64,000 bases of DNA, from positions 1 to 64,000 of the forward strand of contig JACPHN010000034.1 in NCBI GenBank assembly GCA_016188575.1, written 5' to 3'. Shown piece by piece: positions 7,893 to 16,561 of the stretch (position 1 is the stretch's first letter; every line of letters begins with the position of its first letter). Source of the DNA: Candidatus Schekmanbacteria bacterium (GTDB taxonomy: Bacteria > CSSED10-310 > JACPHN01). The notes beneath the pieces are model-generated. The model did not search any database and was not told where the DNA came from. It saw only the letters and a list, made by a program, of their open reading frames with translations. Made by a program: the position numbers and the translations under genes.

Positions 7893-8960
7893 TCACTCAT
7901 CCACGCTCTGAAACTCCTCGTCCTCGGTCTCAACGGCCACCTCCGGAAGCTGCACGGCGCCCGAGAAGACCTTGTCGCGAACCTGCTTGTCCACGGCCTC
8001 GGCAATGTCGGGGTTTTCCTTGAGGAAGGCCTTGGAGTTCTCTCGTCCCTGACCGAGCCGGGTATCGCCGAAGCTGTACCAGGCGCCGCTCTTCTGAATA
8101 ACTCCGACGTCGGCCCCCACGTCCAGCAAGTTCCCTTCCTTCGAGATGCCGGTGCCATACATGATGTCGAACTCCGCCACCTTGAACGGCGGCGCCATCT
8201 TGTTCTTGACGATTCTTGTGCGCGTGCGGCTGCCGGTTTCCTCGTTGCCGTCCTTGATCGATGCGATGCGGCGAATGTCGATGCGCACGGAGGCGTAGAA
8301 CTTCAGCGCCCGCCCACCCGTGGTCGTTTCCGGATTGCCGAACATCACGCCAATCTTCTCGCGAATCTGGTTGATGAAGATCATGGAGGTCCTGGACTTG
8401 GAAATCGTGGCGGTCAACTTGCGCAACGCTTGTGACATCAGGCGCGCCTGCAGCCCCATGTGGCTATCGCCCATCTCGCCCTCGATTTCCGCGCGCGGCA
8501 CGAGAGCCGCTACGGAGTCGACGACGACCACGTCCACGGCGCCACTTCGCACCAGCACCTCGGCGATCTCCAGCCCCTGCTCTCCGGTGTCAGGCTGTGC
8601 GATGAGCAGCTCGTCGGTGTTCAGTCCGAGCTTGCGAGCGTATTGCGCGTCGAGCGCATGCTCGGCGTCGATAAACGCCCCGATGCCTCCGGCGCGCTGG
8701 GCGTTCGCGACCACGTGTAGGGCCAGCGTGGTCTTGCCTGAAGATTCCGGTCCAAAAATCTCCGTGACGCGGCCGCGCGGAATGCCGCCAATGCCAAGCG
8801 CCAGGTCGAGCGCCAGAGAGCCGGTCGAGATCACCGGCACGTTGACCAGCGCCTGGGCTGCGCCCAGCTTCATGATCGCGCCCTTGCCAAAGGCCCGCTC
8901 GATCTGGCTCACCGCCATGTCCAGAGCCTTGTCCCGATCCTTGCCATTACGTGTAATCAC
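7893..8960 (-). CDS. recA: Recombinase A
   Basis: RecA, 355 residues, forms the ATP-dependent nucleoprotein filament for homologous recombination and stimulates LexA self-cleavage. The Walker [10 protein letters not shown] is at ~70-78, followed by DAEHALD, the Walker B-type [10 protein letters not shown], and loop L2 with [22 protein letters not shown]. An acidic tail ends the protein ([12 protein letters not shown]). Length is normal. Translation starts at a GTG (8958-8960) behind a strong AAGGAG, and that GTG overlaps the thpR stop as GTGA, so the two are coupled. This is a chromosomal housekeeping gene that marks the end of the mobile zone to its left. Confidence 0.98.
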   Translation of the reverse strand: MITRNGKDRDKALDMAVSQIERAFGKGAIMKLGAAQALVNVPVISTGSLALDLALGIGGIPRGRVTEIFGPESSGKTTLALHVVANAQRAGGIGAFIDAEHALDAQYARKLGLNTDELLIAQPDTGEQGLEIAEVLVRSGAVDVVVVDSVAALVPRAEIEGEMGDSHMGLQARLMSQALRKLTATISKSRTSMIFINQIREKIGVMFGNPETTTGGRALKFYASVRIDIRRIASIKDGNEETGSRTRTRIVKNKMAPPFKVAEFDIMYGTGISKEGNLLDVGADVGVIQKSGAWYSFGDTRLGQGRENSKAFLKENPDIAEAVDKQVRDKVFSGAVQLPEVAVETEDEEFQSVDE

Positions 8961-9637
8961 TGTCTTTCTCCTTTTTCAGTAGGCGATACCTCTGCAACCG
9001 TCGCCATCGGCGCCACGAACAGCCGCTCGTAACGGGATCCGGCGGGGCTCAAGTGGCTCCGAAACAGCGTGATCCCGCTGACGCGAATCGGCGCGACAGG
9101 CGGGATGACGCCGGCATTTAGCGCCGCTGTCAGACACTGCTCATCCAGCGGGTAGCGCACTCTGCCGATCGTGACATGGGGGTGAAACGGGCGCTCCTCA
9201 CGCGCAAAGCCGCAGCTCGCCGCGACGTCATCGATGCGCCGCTGGCAGGCGACGAGCTCGGCCACGCCGGACACCGGGCCTACCCAGAGCACGCGGGCCC
9301 GCCTGGCATTCGGAAACACTCCGAGCCTGGACAGGTCGAAGGCGAACGGCTGAATCTCGAGCACTTCCGGTGCGAGCTTGTCCTGGATCCGCCGCCGCCG
9401 GTGCTCGGTGATGTTCCCGAGAAACTTCAGCGTGATGTGCATGGATTCCGGCGCAGCCCAGTGCACGGGACCATTGAGCGCCGCCAGCGACTGCTGGGTG
9501 GCTGCGAGCGCGCTGCGCGCCTCCTCCGAGATCTCACACGCAATGAACGCGCGGATCGCCTGACCCGGCGCCTCAGGGTCTCCGTTGGCCGCGCCGGCCC
9601 GCGACCCGCTGCGGCTCTTCGCCTCTCCTCGCCTCAT
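8957..9637 (-). CDS. thpR: RNA 2',3'-cyclic phosphodiesterase (LigT/ThpR)
   Basis: A 226-residue 2H-family phosphoesterase that opens 2',3'-cyclic phosphates at RNA ends; older names are LigT and 2'-5' RNA ligase. The two catalytic H-x-T-x motifs are present, HITLKFLG at ~90 and HPHVTIGR at ~170. The family N-terminus [16 protein letters not shown] begins near residue 30. I start at the ATG at 9637, preceded by GGAAG; the longer frame would add 90 residues running through the palindromic promoter region. Its TGA overlaps the recA GTG by four bases, so both come from one message. A thpR-recA pairing suggests, but does not prove, induction with DNA damage. Confidence 0.9.
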   Translation of the reverse strand: MRRGEAKSRSGSRAGAANGDPEAPGQAIRAFIACEISEEARSALAATQQSLAALNGPVHWAAPESMHITLKFLGNITEHRRRRIQDKLAPEVLEIQPFAFDLSRLGVFPNARRARVLWVGPVSGVAELVACQRRIDDVAASCGFAREERPFHPHVTIGRVRYPLDEQCLTAALNAGVIPPVAPIRVSGITLFRSHLSPAGSRYERLFVAPMATVAEVSPTEKGERQ

Positions 9638-9796
9638 TTTCTTCCAATCCTCGATCGGCTGTAATGTTGCGCCAAGTTTAGATCCGCATCGCGGTTCCGG
9701 CAACGTTGCCCGTAGCTGCAGGTCCCGTGCCAGAGTCAATGCCGTCCATGCAGCGCACTGGATCACGTTCTTGCACGCGTCGCGCGACCGCGGCCG

Positions 9797-9832
9797 TGCA
9801 ACCGCGGTTGCAACTGGAAACGCGCGTTTCCA
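9797..9832. promoter_or_regulatory. Two adjacent perfect palindromes, candidate operators
   Basis: TGCAACCGCGGTTGCA (9797-9812, 16 bases) is followed after two bases by TGGAAACGCGCGTTTCCA (9815-9832, 18 bases). Both are perfect dyads. They sit in the 312-base gap between the divergent thpR-recA operon and the beta-barrel gene, about 160 bases upstream of thpR and 118 upstream of the other gene. The first resembles palindromic LexA boxes that vary between lineages, so it could be an SOS operator. The binding protein is unknown. Confidence 0.5.
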
Positions 9833-9949
9833 CTCGCGAGCCGACAACGCTGGCCTGCCGGCTCGCCGCCATCGATTTGCTTGCGCTTTGCGGTCGTCGA
9901 ATGCCATACTCGCACCCTGCCAACCTTCTCAAGGATTACGGAGCTGATC

Positions 9950-10594
9950 ATGTCCATTGCCTTCTTCTCGCGGCCCGGCCTGCTCGCCTGCCTGCTCGCG
10001 GCCATCTGCGCCCCTCCGGCAGGCGCGGCCGAGAGCAAGCTCGGGCTTCACTTCGGAGCACGCAGCGGATACTACGAGCCGACAAACAGCGAGCGTAGCT
10101 ATGAAGCAGTGTACGGCGCGGGCAGCCTCTTGCACGGCGTCGACGTCGGCTGGACTCACCGGAGCGGTTTCTCCGCCGAAGGGACGTTTTGGTACTTCCG
10201 CAAGGACGGAGAGGGAGTGCGGCTCGTCGCCGGAGAGCTCGTCAAGAGCGGGAGAGCCAAGCGCCTGATCATTACTCCCGTGCTGTTCTCCGTGACGTAC
10301 CGATTTCTCCGCGAGCGGCGCGTGGCACCCTACATCGGCGCGGGGATAGGCTGGTGGCGAGTGCAGGAAAAAGATGTGGAGAGTGGGGAAGCTGGCACCG
10401 AGACGAGCTGGGGCGCGCACCTGGTGAGCGGCCTGTCCGTGCGCGTGCATCACCTCGTGTCACTGCTCGGGGAGCTGGGCTACGCGGTCGTGCCCGATTC
10501 TCTCGGCGCGAACGAACGGAGCACCGCGCACTTTTACGGCGAGGACGACATCGGCGGCGTGAGCGTTTCCGTGCGCCTGGCCTTTACTCCATGA
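9950..10594 (+). CDS. Outer-membrane beta-barrel protein
   Basis: A 214-residue protein with a signal peptide (SRPGLLACLLAAICAPPAGAAE). Alternating hydrophobic strands follow, ending in a C-terminal strand VSVSVRLAFTP that resembles the beta-signal of outer-membrane barrels. Glycine-rich turns such as YIGAGIGWWRV and the overall length fit an eight-stranded OmpW/OprF-like barrel. No enzyme motif is visible. The ATG at 9950 has GGAG seven bases upstream; an earlier in-frame start at 9881 would put 23 polar residues before the signal. It is divergent from thpR-recA and its last 11 bases overlap the end of the convergent SurA-like gene. Substrate or role is unknown. Confidence 0.75.
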   Translation: MSIAFFSRPGLLACLLAAICAPPAGAAESKLGLHFGARSGYYEPTNSERSYEAVYGAGSLLHGVDVGWTHRSGFSAEGTFWYFRKDGEGVRLVAGELVKSGRAKRLIITPVLFSVTYRFLRERRVAPYIGAGIGWWRVQEKDVESGEAGTETSWGAHLVSGLSVRVHHLVSLLGELGYAVVPDSLGANERSTAHFYGEDDIGGVSVSVRLAFTP

Positions 10595-11255
10595 GCGCCG
10601 AAAGGGGCGTGCTCCCCTGCACCCCTGCCGGAAGCTCGATGCGCACGATGGCATGCTGGCGCTCGACCGTGAGCCACTCATCAATAGCCTTGTCCAGCGC
10701 TTCCCGCAGCTCTTTCTGCGTCCCGTCGCCGCTGCTCTCAGCGGCCGCGCTCGCGTCCTGACCCGCTACCTGCGTCAGGTAGCGGAACCGCTGAGCGAGA
10801 ATGCGGCCGATGCTGGCCTCCTCGCGGGCGAGTGCCCGCAGCTCCGACCTGGAAACGCTGGTGCGCCGCTCCACGGCTTCCAGGAAGTCGGGTCCGCGCC
10901 CCTGGGTCACCCGGTCGAGCTGCTGCTGAACCGCGTTTTCATCCTGAGAAGTGAGGCCGAGCTCCTCGGCGGTAACCAGCGCGATGAGCCGGCGCACCAT
11001 CAGCTCGGCCAGGTCATCGACCGTGCGCGGCGGCGCCGGCGCGAGCAGGGAGGGGAGCTGACCCCACGTCGCGGCGTAGGCGAGCATCTCCGACCACATT
11101 ACAGCGCGCTCCTCGACACTCACCACGACGCCATCGGCCAGTGGGGCGGCGCCAGCGCGCGACACGGACGCCACCGCAATCCCCGCAAGCAACCAGAGAC
11201 TCGCTCTGCCGCGCGCCGCACGTTGCCGGTCTCGCCAGGAGTCCGGCCACACCAT
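10584..11255 (-). CDS. Exported SurA-N-like protein without PPIase domain
   Basis: A 223-residue exported protein. A hydrophobic segment (SLWLLAGIAVASVSRAGAAPL) acts as signal peptide. The rest is helical and resembles the chaperone domain of SurA: ADGVVVSVEERAVMWSEM, LMVRRLIALVTAEELGL, and SRSELRALAREEASIGRILAQRFRYL. The parvulin isomerase domain is missing, so at most a periplasmic chaperone role is suggested. It starts two bases after the stop of the DnaJ/TPR gene, which implies coupled translation as last gene of the serS operon. The family match is by pattern only. Confidence 0.55.
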   Translation of the reverse strand: MVWPDSWRDRQRAARGRASLWLLAGIAVASVSRAGAAPLADGVVVSVEERAVMWSEMLAYAATWGQLPSLLAPAPPRTVDDLAELMVRRLIALVTAEELGLTSQDENAVQQQLDRVTQGRGPDFLEAVERRTSVSRSELRALAREEASIGRILAQRFRYLTQVAGQDASAAAESSGDGTQKELREALDKAIDEWLTVERQHAIVRIELPAGVQGSTPLSALME

Positions 11256-11257
11256 GC

Positions 11258-12037
11258 TCAGGATCGCCGACCTCTCAGCTTCTGCAGCAGCCCCCCCACC
11301 TTGATTGACGTGCTGGAGCGGTCGCCGCGCTCACTGTCGTCCGTAGGCAACGCTTGCAATCGCTTCTGGGCCGCGAGTAGCGTGGGGTCCAGCTCGATTG
11401 CCTTCTTGTACTCACGGACTGCGTTCTTGGGCAAGTTCGCTTTTTCGTAGATCAGGCCCATGAGGTAAAAGGCACGCGCATCTTTCGGCGCCGCCTGGAT
11501 GATTTGCGATGTCTCGTTACGCGCATCATGCAGATTGCCGACAACGATCAGCGCCTCCGAAAGCAGTAGCCGGAACTTGAGCTCGCCGGGAACGAGGGTT
11601 ACCGCCGATCGCAACGACGTTACGGCGCCGGCGCCATCACCGCGCTGTAGCGACTGCACGGCCTGCTCGTAGTGGGAGTCTGCCAGGGTCTTCTTGCGCG
11701 CGGTTTCGTCGACGGCCGAGCGCACGGGTGTCGGCGTTCCGGTGTTTAACGCATATTGATGCTTGCGATCGTACTCGTGGCGCCGGACGCGATCCGACAG
11801 CACGTGCCGAGCCTCGTTGAGGAGCATCAGCACCTCTTCGAGCTCGCGCCCTACCGCCACCTCCCGTTGGTGAAAATGACGGTCCGGATGTAGCTCACGG
11901 ACCTTCTTGAGGTAGGCCTGCGCAATCTCCTCGTTGTCGGCCTTCCGGCTCACCCCGAGGCGCTCATAATAGTCCATCCCCTGGAAGCGGATCTTGAGCG
12001 CTAGTGCCTCTCTCGCCCCCATCTCTTGATCGGCCAC
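11258..12037 (-). CDS. J-domain protein with TPR repeats
   Basis: A 259-residue cytoplasmic co-chaperone-like protein. The J-domain spans residues ~22-95: YYERLGVSRKADNEEIAQAYLKK, then the essential HPD in ELHPDRHFH, and a last helix LMLLNEARHVLSDRVRRHEYD. HPD is what stimulates DnaK ATPase. The C-terminal half (~125-235) carries three or so tetratricopeptide repeats (ARAFYLMGLIYEKANLPKNAVREYKKAIELDP). There is no zinc-finger or substrate domain, so it is not DnaJ itself but a specialised Hsp40. The GTG start at 12037 has GGGGGAG two bases away. Similar J-TPR proteins occur in myxobacteria-like genomes; the client is unknown. Confidence 0.82.
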   Translation of the reverse strand: MADQEMGAREALALKIRFQGMDYYERLGVSRKADNEEIAQAYLKKVRELHPDRHFHQREVAVGRELEEVLMLLNEARHVLSDRVRRHEYDRKHQYALNTGTPTPVRSAVDETARKKTLADSHYEQAVQSLQRGDGAGAVTSLRSAVTLVPGELKFRLLLSEALIVVGNLHDARNETSQIIQAAPKDARAFYLMGLIYEKANLPKNAVREYKKAIELDPTLLAAQKRLQALPTDDSERGDRSSTSIKVGGLLQKLRGRRS

Positions 12038-12053
12038 GTCTCCCCCTTCTTGC

Positions 12054-12725
12054 TCAGCCCCGTCCCAGAACGTAGAGGCGCGGTGATGACGACACCGCCC
12101 TGGAAGGCTCCACCACCAACGCCGCCGCCTCCTGCGTCCGCGCCGCCACCGGCCCGGCAGATGCCGCCTGAGCGAAGTCCATTGCAGATTCCAGCAGCCG
12201 ACTGATCATGGCTCGTGAGCCGTGCTCGACCGCCGCGGTAACCTTGAACAGGTACAGGCAGTGCACGAGCGCCATGCACGCCGCGCCGGAATCCACATTC
12301 GCAACCGCTTTCCGCAGATCATCCGCCAATAGTCTGACCCGCAACGACCTCGACACCTCCCCCGGATGGTGCCATGCTTCGCGCTCTCGAAGCAGCGCCT
12401 CGAGCCCACACCTCACGTGCTCGTCCTCGAGAAAGGGATCGCGCGTCGCGTTCTCCACAATCGCGACGCAACAGGTCCCGACCGGGATACCTTTGGCGGT
12501 GGCACCGCGCACGAACGCGACCGCATTTGGCACCGCGACCGCCAGCTCCGCCATGACTTTGGGAGCGACCGCCTCGTGCGCTTGCCGCAGGTAGTCGCAT
12601 GTAAGCGGGCATCCGTATTCGTAGCCGCGCTTCTCGCCGCAGCAGCGAGGGCAGATCTCCCCTGCTACCGGACACGCCCGTTTCACCGGGCTCGCGTTGC
12701 AGACAGGACATTTCTTACGGGCCAT
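12054..12725 (-). CDS. Zinc-knuckle protein of unknown function
   Basis: A 223-residue soluble protein. The first ~45 residues hold eight cysteines, in CPVC, ACPVAGEICPRCCGEKR and CPLTCDYL. This cysteine pattern recurs at the start of uncharacterised proteins in Acidobacteria and deltaproteobacteria, and probably binds one or two zinc ions. The rest is helical without recognised domain. I start at the ATG at 12725 (MARKKCPVC) because it places the zinc part at the very N-terminus. It lies 41 bases after serS and 16 before the DnaJ/TPR gene, in the same operon. A role in nucleic-acid or protein quality control can only be guessed from these neighbours. Confidence 0.6.
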   Translation of the reverse strand: MARKKCPVCNASPVKRACPVAGEICPRCCGEKRGYEYGCPLTCDYLRQAHEAVAPKVMAELAVAVPNAVAFVRGATAKGIPVGTCCVAIVENATRDPFLEDEHVRCGLEALLREREAWHHPGEVSRSLRVRLLADDLRKAVANVDSGAACMALVHCLYLFKVTAAVEHGSRAMISRLLESAMDFAQAASAGPVAARTQEAAALVVEPSRAVSSSPRLYVLGRG

Positions 12726-12766
12726 GCCTGCGATCATAGCCGCGATGCGCCGTGCAGTTCAAGGTG

Positions 12767-14056
12767 TCAGCGCGAACCGGACTCGCCACGCGGCTCCAGT
12801 CGCGATCGCCCACCCAGGTAGGGGCGCAATACTCCGGGAATCGTCACCGAGCCATCGGCATTCTGATAGTTCTCCAGGATGGCGATGAGAATCCGCGGCG
12901 AGGCGATAGCCGTGTTGTTGAGGGTGTGCACGAAGCGCAGAGATCCACTCTGATCCCGATAGCGAATCTTTGAGCGGCGCGCCTGAAACTCGTGCAGGGT
13001 AGAGCAGGAATGCGTTTCACAATAGCCGTTGCGGCTGGGCATCCAGGTCTCCAACTCGTGTTTGCGCACCTGCCCGAGTCCCGTCTCCTTCGCACAGGCG
13101 AGTGCGACGCGATGGGGTAGCCCCAGCGCCTGGACGATCTCCTCCGCATTCCTGAGCAGCCCATGGTGCTCCTGTTCGGAAACGGCCTCATCGTTTCGGC
13201 ACAGCACAACCTGCTCGACCTTGTTGAACGCGTGAACGCGGTACAACCCTTTGGTATCTTTGCCCGCGGCACCGGCTTCGCGGCGAAAGCAGGGCGAGAT
13301 GCCCACGTAGCGAATCGGCAGGCGCTTCTCGTCGAGGATCTCGTCCCGGTGCAGCGACACCAGACCGACCTCGGACGTGCCGGCGAGAAACAGCCCGTCC
13401 CGCTCCAGGCGGTAGGTGTCCTCATAGCCGAGCGGAAAGAATCCGGTGCCGACCAGCGCTTGCTCCTTGACCAGCACCGGCGGCGACACGGGAACGAATC
13501 CCTTCGCGGCGACGTGGTTGAGCGCGAAGTTGAGCACGGCCTGCTCGAGCAAGACGCCGTCTCCCTTGAGGGCGTAGCTGCGGGAACCCGCATAGGCCTG
13601 AGGTCGCGAGAAATCCACGAGGTCGAGCGCCTGCGCCAGGTCGACGTGATCGCGCACAGGAAAGTCGAGCTGGCGCGGCTGTGACCAGCGGCGGATCTCC
13701 AGATTGTCGGCGTCGGACTCTCCCGGGGGCACTTCGGGAGCAGGGATGCTCGGGACCCTGAGCATGAGCTCGTCGAAAGCCGCCGCGACCTCGGCCAGCT
13801 CGCGCTCGACTTCGGTTACTCGCGCTCCCACGGATTTCGACTCGGCGATGGCCTGATCGCGATCGCCGCCCCGCAGCTCGCGGACCGCTCGCGAGAGGTC
13901 GTTACGGCGGGCTCGCAGCTCGCTGTTCTCGGTGATCAGCTTCCGGCGGCGCTCGTCGAGGTCCAGGAGTCGATCGATATCGACATCCACGCCTTTGGCT
14001 CGGGCTGCGTTCTTGACTTGGTCGCACTCGGTTCGAATGAAGGCTATATCCAGCAT
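12767..14056 (-). CDS. serS: Seryl-tRNA synthetase
   Basis: Class II synthetase charging tRNA-Ser, 429 residues, full length. The N-terminal coiled-coil arm that grips the long variable arm of tRNA-Ser covers residues ~25-105 (RRKLITENSELRARRNDLSRAVREL). Class II motif 2 is CFRREAGAAGKDTKGLYRVHAFNKVEQ with the ATP-binding Arg, and motif 3 is the Arg-containing end VTIPGVLRPYL. The serine-specific T-S-E triad appears as LAGTSEVGL. The ATG at 14056 begins the normal MLDIAFIR start of bacterial SerRS. It is the first gene of a leftward four-gene operon with a zinc-knuckle, a J-domain and a SurA-like gene. Confidence 0.97.
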   Translation of the reverse strand: MLDIAFIRTECDQVKNAARAKGVDVDIDRLLDLDERRRKLITENSELRARRNDLSRAVRELRGGDRDQAIAESKSVGARVTEVERELAEVAAAFDELMLRVPSIPAPEVPPGESDADNLEIRRWSQPRQLDFPVRDHVDLAQALDLVDFSRPQAYAGSRSYALKGDGVLLEQAVLNFALNHVAAKGFVPVSPPVLVKEQALVGTGFFPLGYEDTYRLERDGLFLAGTSEVGLVSLHRDEILDEKRLPIRYVGISPCFRREAGAAGKDTKGLYRVHAFNKVEQVVLCRNDEAVSEQEHHGLLRNAEEIVQALGLPHRVALACAKETGLGQVRKHELETWMPSRNGYCETHSCSTLHEFQARRSKIRYRDQSGSLRFVHTLNNTAIASPRILIAILENYQNADGSVTIPGVLRPYLGGRSRLEPRGESGSR

Positions 14057-14581
14057 GGCTCGCCGATCCCATGGTTGACGCCGTTTCGCTAGTGGCGACC
14101 AGCATAGACCCGACGCCGCCATGCCGCAACGGCGGGGCGAACCTTTGAATCGACCGCCGGTGCGCCTGCAGGGAGCGCGGAAAGCGCTTCGCGAAGACCC
14201 CCCAACCCCACCTCCCGCGCAAGCGGGGGGAGGGGCGGAGAGGGGTGCTGCCGCGCCGACTTCGAGCGGGCGCGGGATTCAGGAATCGGACGCGCCTTGT
14301 CCACAGGCGTTGCGGCACTTATACTTGTGAGTAGGGGCACCGGATTGGCCGTTCCCGGAAACTTGCGGGCCGCGGTCGTCGTCCGCCACACTCGGTTGCG
14401 CTCACATAATTTCGCTGTCGATCGCCGTCTTGGAGCTTCCGGCCAGTACTGCCGTCGCTGCCCTGTGTACGTCCGCCGCAGGAGTGCTCAGTGATGATGC
14501 CTCGTCGGTCAGATGCCACCGCGTCAGGGATCCTGAGCTTGGCCACCCCAGGAGCAGGACCTCATCCAGGAGCGCCAAGTC
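14057..14581. other. Divergent intergenic region upstream of serS
   Basis: This 525-base region separates serS from the S55 peptidase gene and must hold both promoters. It contains one inverted-orientation copy of the dispersed GC-rich hairpin repeat (14185-14246). The remaining sequence includes an AT-richer patch around 14318-14345 and 14398-14415. I found no convincing gene, and no T-box (which would need a terminator and tRNA-Ser pairing). Confidence 0.4.
14185..14246 (-). repeat. Dispersed GC-rich hairpin repeat, copy 1
   Basis: Read on the minus strand, this gives CTCCGCCCCTCCCCCCGCTT, then GCGCGGGAGGTGGGG and GGGGTCTTCGCGAAGCGCT, and near its far end CCGCGC. The same order of words recurs at 32163, 47491 and 62876. 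The centre pairs (CCCCCGC with GCGGG). See the finding on this family. Confidence 0.6.
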
Positions 14582-16522
14582 GTGAATGAAATGTCCGCTA
14601 CGAATCTACTCAGTTTGGGTCCAAGAGAGAACCGCGCTCGGTTGGTGTCGTGGCGACACCGGCGACATCGCATCGGCCGCGCCGCGTGGGTGGCGGCGCT
14701 GCTGAGTCTGGCGCTGACCAGCGGCGACGGCAAGACACCGCCGCCGTCGCCACGCGCGATCATTCCGGTCAGCGAGGTACGGGAGGGCATGCCGGTCGTC
14801 GCGCAAACGGTGTTTCAGGGCACCGCGATCGAGACGTTCGCGGGCCACGTCGTGGGCGTGCTGCATGGGTATCACCCTGGGCGCGACCTGATCATCGTGC
14901 GGTTTGAAGGAGATCGCATCGAGGAGTCAGGGGTTGCGGCGGGGATGAGCGGAAGCCCCGTGTACGTCGGCGAACGACTCATGGGTGCAATTTCGTACAA
15001 GATGAGCCCATTTCCGCGGGACCTCACGGCCGGCGTCACCCCGGCCGAGTACATGGTCAGAGAAGCGCGCACCGATGCCGGAACGCTCACTGCGCGCAAC
15101 AGCGTGGTCGGTGACGATGGCGGCCCAGCGGCGCCGGTAGCCGCCGCGGCGGTCGCTGACAGTCCGCTCTCGCCGCGGCTGGAACCGTTGGCCACGCCGC
15201 TGGTTGCCTCAGGGCTCCACCCGCTGGCCGAGCGCGAATTCGCGCGGGAGCTTTCGCGCGTGCTGCGTGGCCCCATCGTCATGCCGGCGTTGGCGGGGAG
15301 CGGGAGCGCGCATCTGGGTGCGGTGGCCGGCGATGCCCGGGCCGCCCTGCAGTCGCCTGCCGTGGAAGGTGCACCGCTCGCGCCGGGGTCGCCGATCGCC
15401 GGCGTCATGGCCTGGGGCGACGTCAGCCTGGCGGCGACGGGCACGGTCACCCGCATCGAGGGCGATCGCGTCTTCGCCTTTGGTCATCCTTTCCTTTACC
15501 AGGGCAGCATCCGTCTTCCCATGGCCAAGGCCGAAATCGTCGCGACGCTCAGCGATCAGTCCTCGCCCTACAAGCTCGCCAACATCGGCCGCATCGTGGG
15601 CACAATCGACTCAGATGGCTTGACGGCCATCAGCGGCACGGTCGGGCAGCCTCCGGAGCTCATTCCCGTCACCGTGCGGATCACACACGGCGGAGCGCTC
15701 GTGGACACCGTGCGCACGATGGTTTTCGAGCACGTGACGCTGACCCCCGTAATTCTGCGGCAGGTCGTGCTGAGCGCCATGTACTACGCACCGCTCTACA
15801 ACCAGCAGTCGACGTACCGCGTCTTCGGGCGCGTCGCCATCGGCGGCGACCGGACCCTGGCCTTCGATCAAGTCTATTCCTCCAATGGCGGCCCGACCGA
15901 CATCGTGCCGCAGAAGGCCGCCGCGGATCTCGGTGATGTATTCGGCGGTCTTTATACCAACCGCTTCACCCCGCCGCGCATCGAAAGTGTAGAGCTGACA
16001 GTGGACGTCAGCTCCGGCCATCGCGCGTGGCGGGTCACGGGCTTGCTGGCGGCGTCGACACGGATACAGGCCGGCAAGCCCATGAATGTGCTGGTCGAGC
16101 TGGAGGCGTTCCGCGGCGAGCATCGCCTCGAGACGGTGACGCTCGAGCTGCCGGCGAACTTGCGCGGTACCCCGTTGCGGGTGTGGGCCGGCTGCGCTTC
16201 GGCGCTGGTCGAGGCGGGAGTCCAGTTGGGTGGTAGCCCGCGCGAGCTGGCCACCGCTCGGACTCTCGACCAGATCATCGGCGCGCTCAACCGCAGGCGA
16301 AGCGACGATCAAGTCTATGTGGTCGCGGAACGTTCGGCCCCGGGAGCGGTAATTCAGCATCAGCTCCTGCCGACGCTACCGGTGTCGATGCTGTCGCTGA
16401 TGGATGTTCCCGAGCTCGGCGGCAGCGCGGAAGTGGACCGCTGGATCGTCAGCTCGGCGAGCGTGTCAGTCGAACGAGCCATCGTCAAGGGACGCGCATC
16501 GCTGACCGTCATCCCGCAGTAG
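14582..16522 (+). CDS. Secreted SpoIVB-type (S55) peptidase-domain protein
   Basis: A 646-residue exported protein. A hydrophobic stretch near residues 30-48 (AAWVAALLSLALTS) is a signal peptide or anchor. The S55 peptidase domain follows (~60-320): VREGMPVVAQTVFQGTAIETFAGHVVGVL, GRDLIIVRFEGDRIEESGVAAGMSGSPVY with the nucleophile Ser of GMSGSP, and further on GHPFLYQGSIRLPMAKAEIV. Outside spore formers this domain occurs in surface proteins of myxobacteria-like genomes, where its target is unknown. The C-terminal ~300 residues lack a known domain. The start is a GTG with AGGAG eleven bases upstream; an ATG nine bases later is an alternative. The next gene begins 40 bases downstream, probably in one operon. 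Confidence 0.78.
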   Translation: MNEMSATNLLSLGPRENRARLVSWRHRRHRIGRAAWVAALLSLALTSGDGKTPPPSPRAIIPVSEVREGMPVVAQTVFQGTAIETFAGHVVGVLHGYHPGRDLIIVRFEGDRIEESGVAAGMSGSPVYVGERLMGAISYKMSPFPRDLTAGVTPAEYMVREARTDAGTLTARNSVVGDDGGPAAPVAAAAVADSPLSPRLEPLATPLVASGLHPLAEREFARELSRVLRGPIVMPALAGSGSAHLGAVAGDARAALQSPAVEGAPLAPGSPIAGVMAWGDVSLAATGTVTRIEGDRVFAFGHPFLYQGSIRLPMAKAEIVATLSDQSSPYKLANIGRIVGTIDSDGLTAISGTVGQPPELIPVTVRITHGGALVDTVRTMVFEHVTLTPVILRQVVLSAMYYAPLYNQQSTYRVFGRVAIGGDRTLAFDQVYSSNGGPTDIVPQKAAADLGDVFGGLYTNRFTPPRIESVELTVDVSSGHRAWRVTGLLAASTRIQAGKPMNVLVELEAFRGEHRLETVTLELPANLRGTPLRVWAGCASALVEAGVQLGGSPRELATARTLDQIIGALNRRRSDDQVYVVAERSAPGAVIQHQLLPTLPVSMLSLMDVPELGGSAEVDRWIVSSASVSVERAIVKGRASLTVIPQ

Positions 16523-16561
16523 ACCATGGTACTTGGGGATTCGTCCCCGGGAGGCAAATCG

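Noticed and set aside
14057-14581. T-box or other leader upstream of serS
   Set aside because: No specifier/antiterminator pair or terminator with U-run could be traced; the only structured part is a dispersed repeat.
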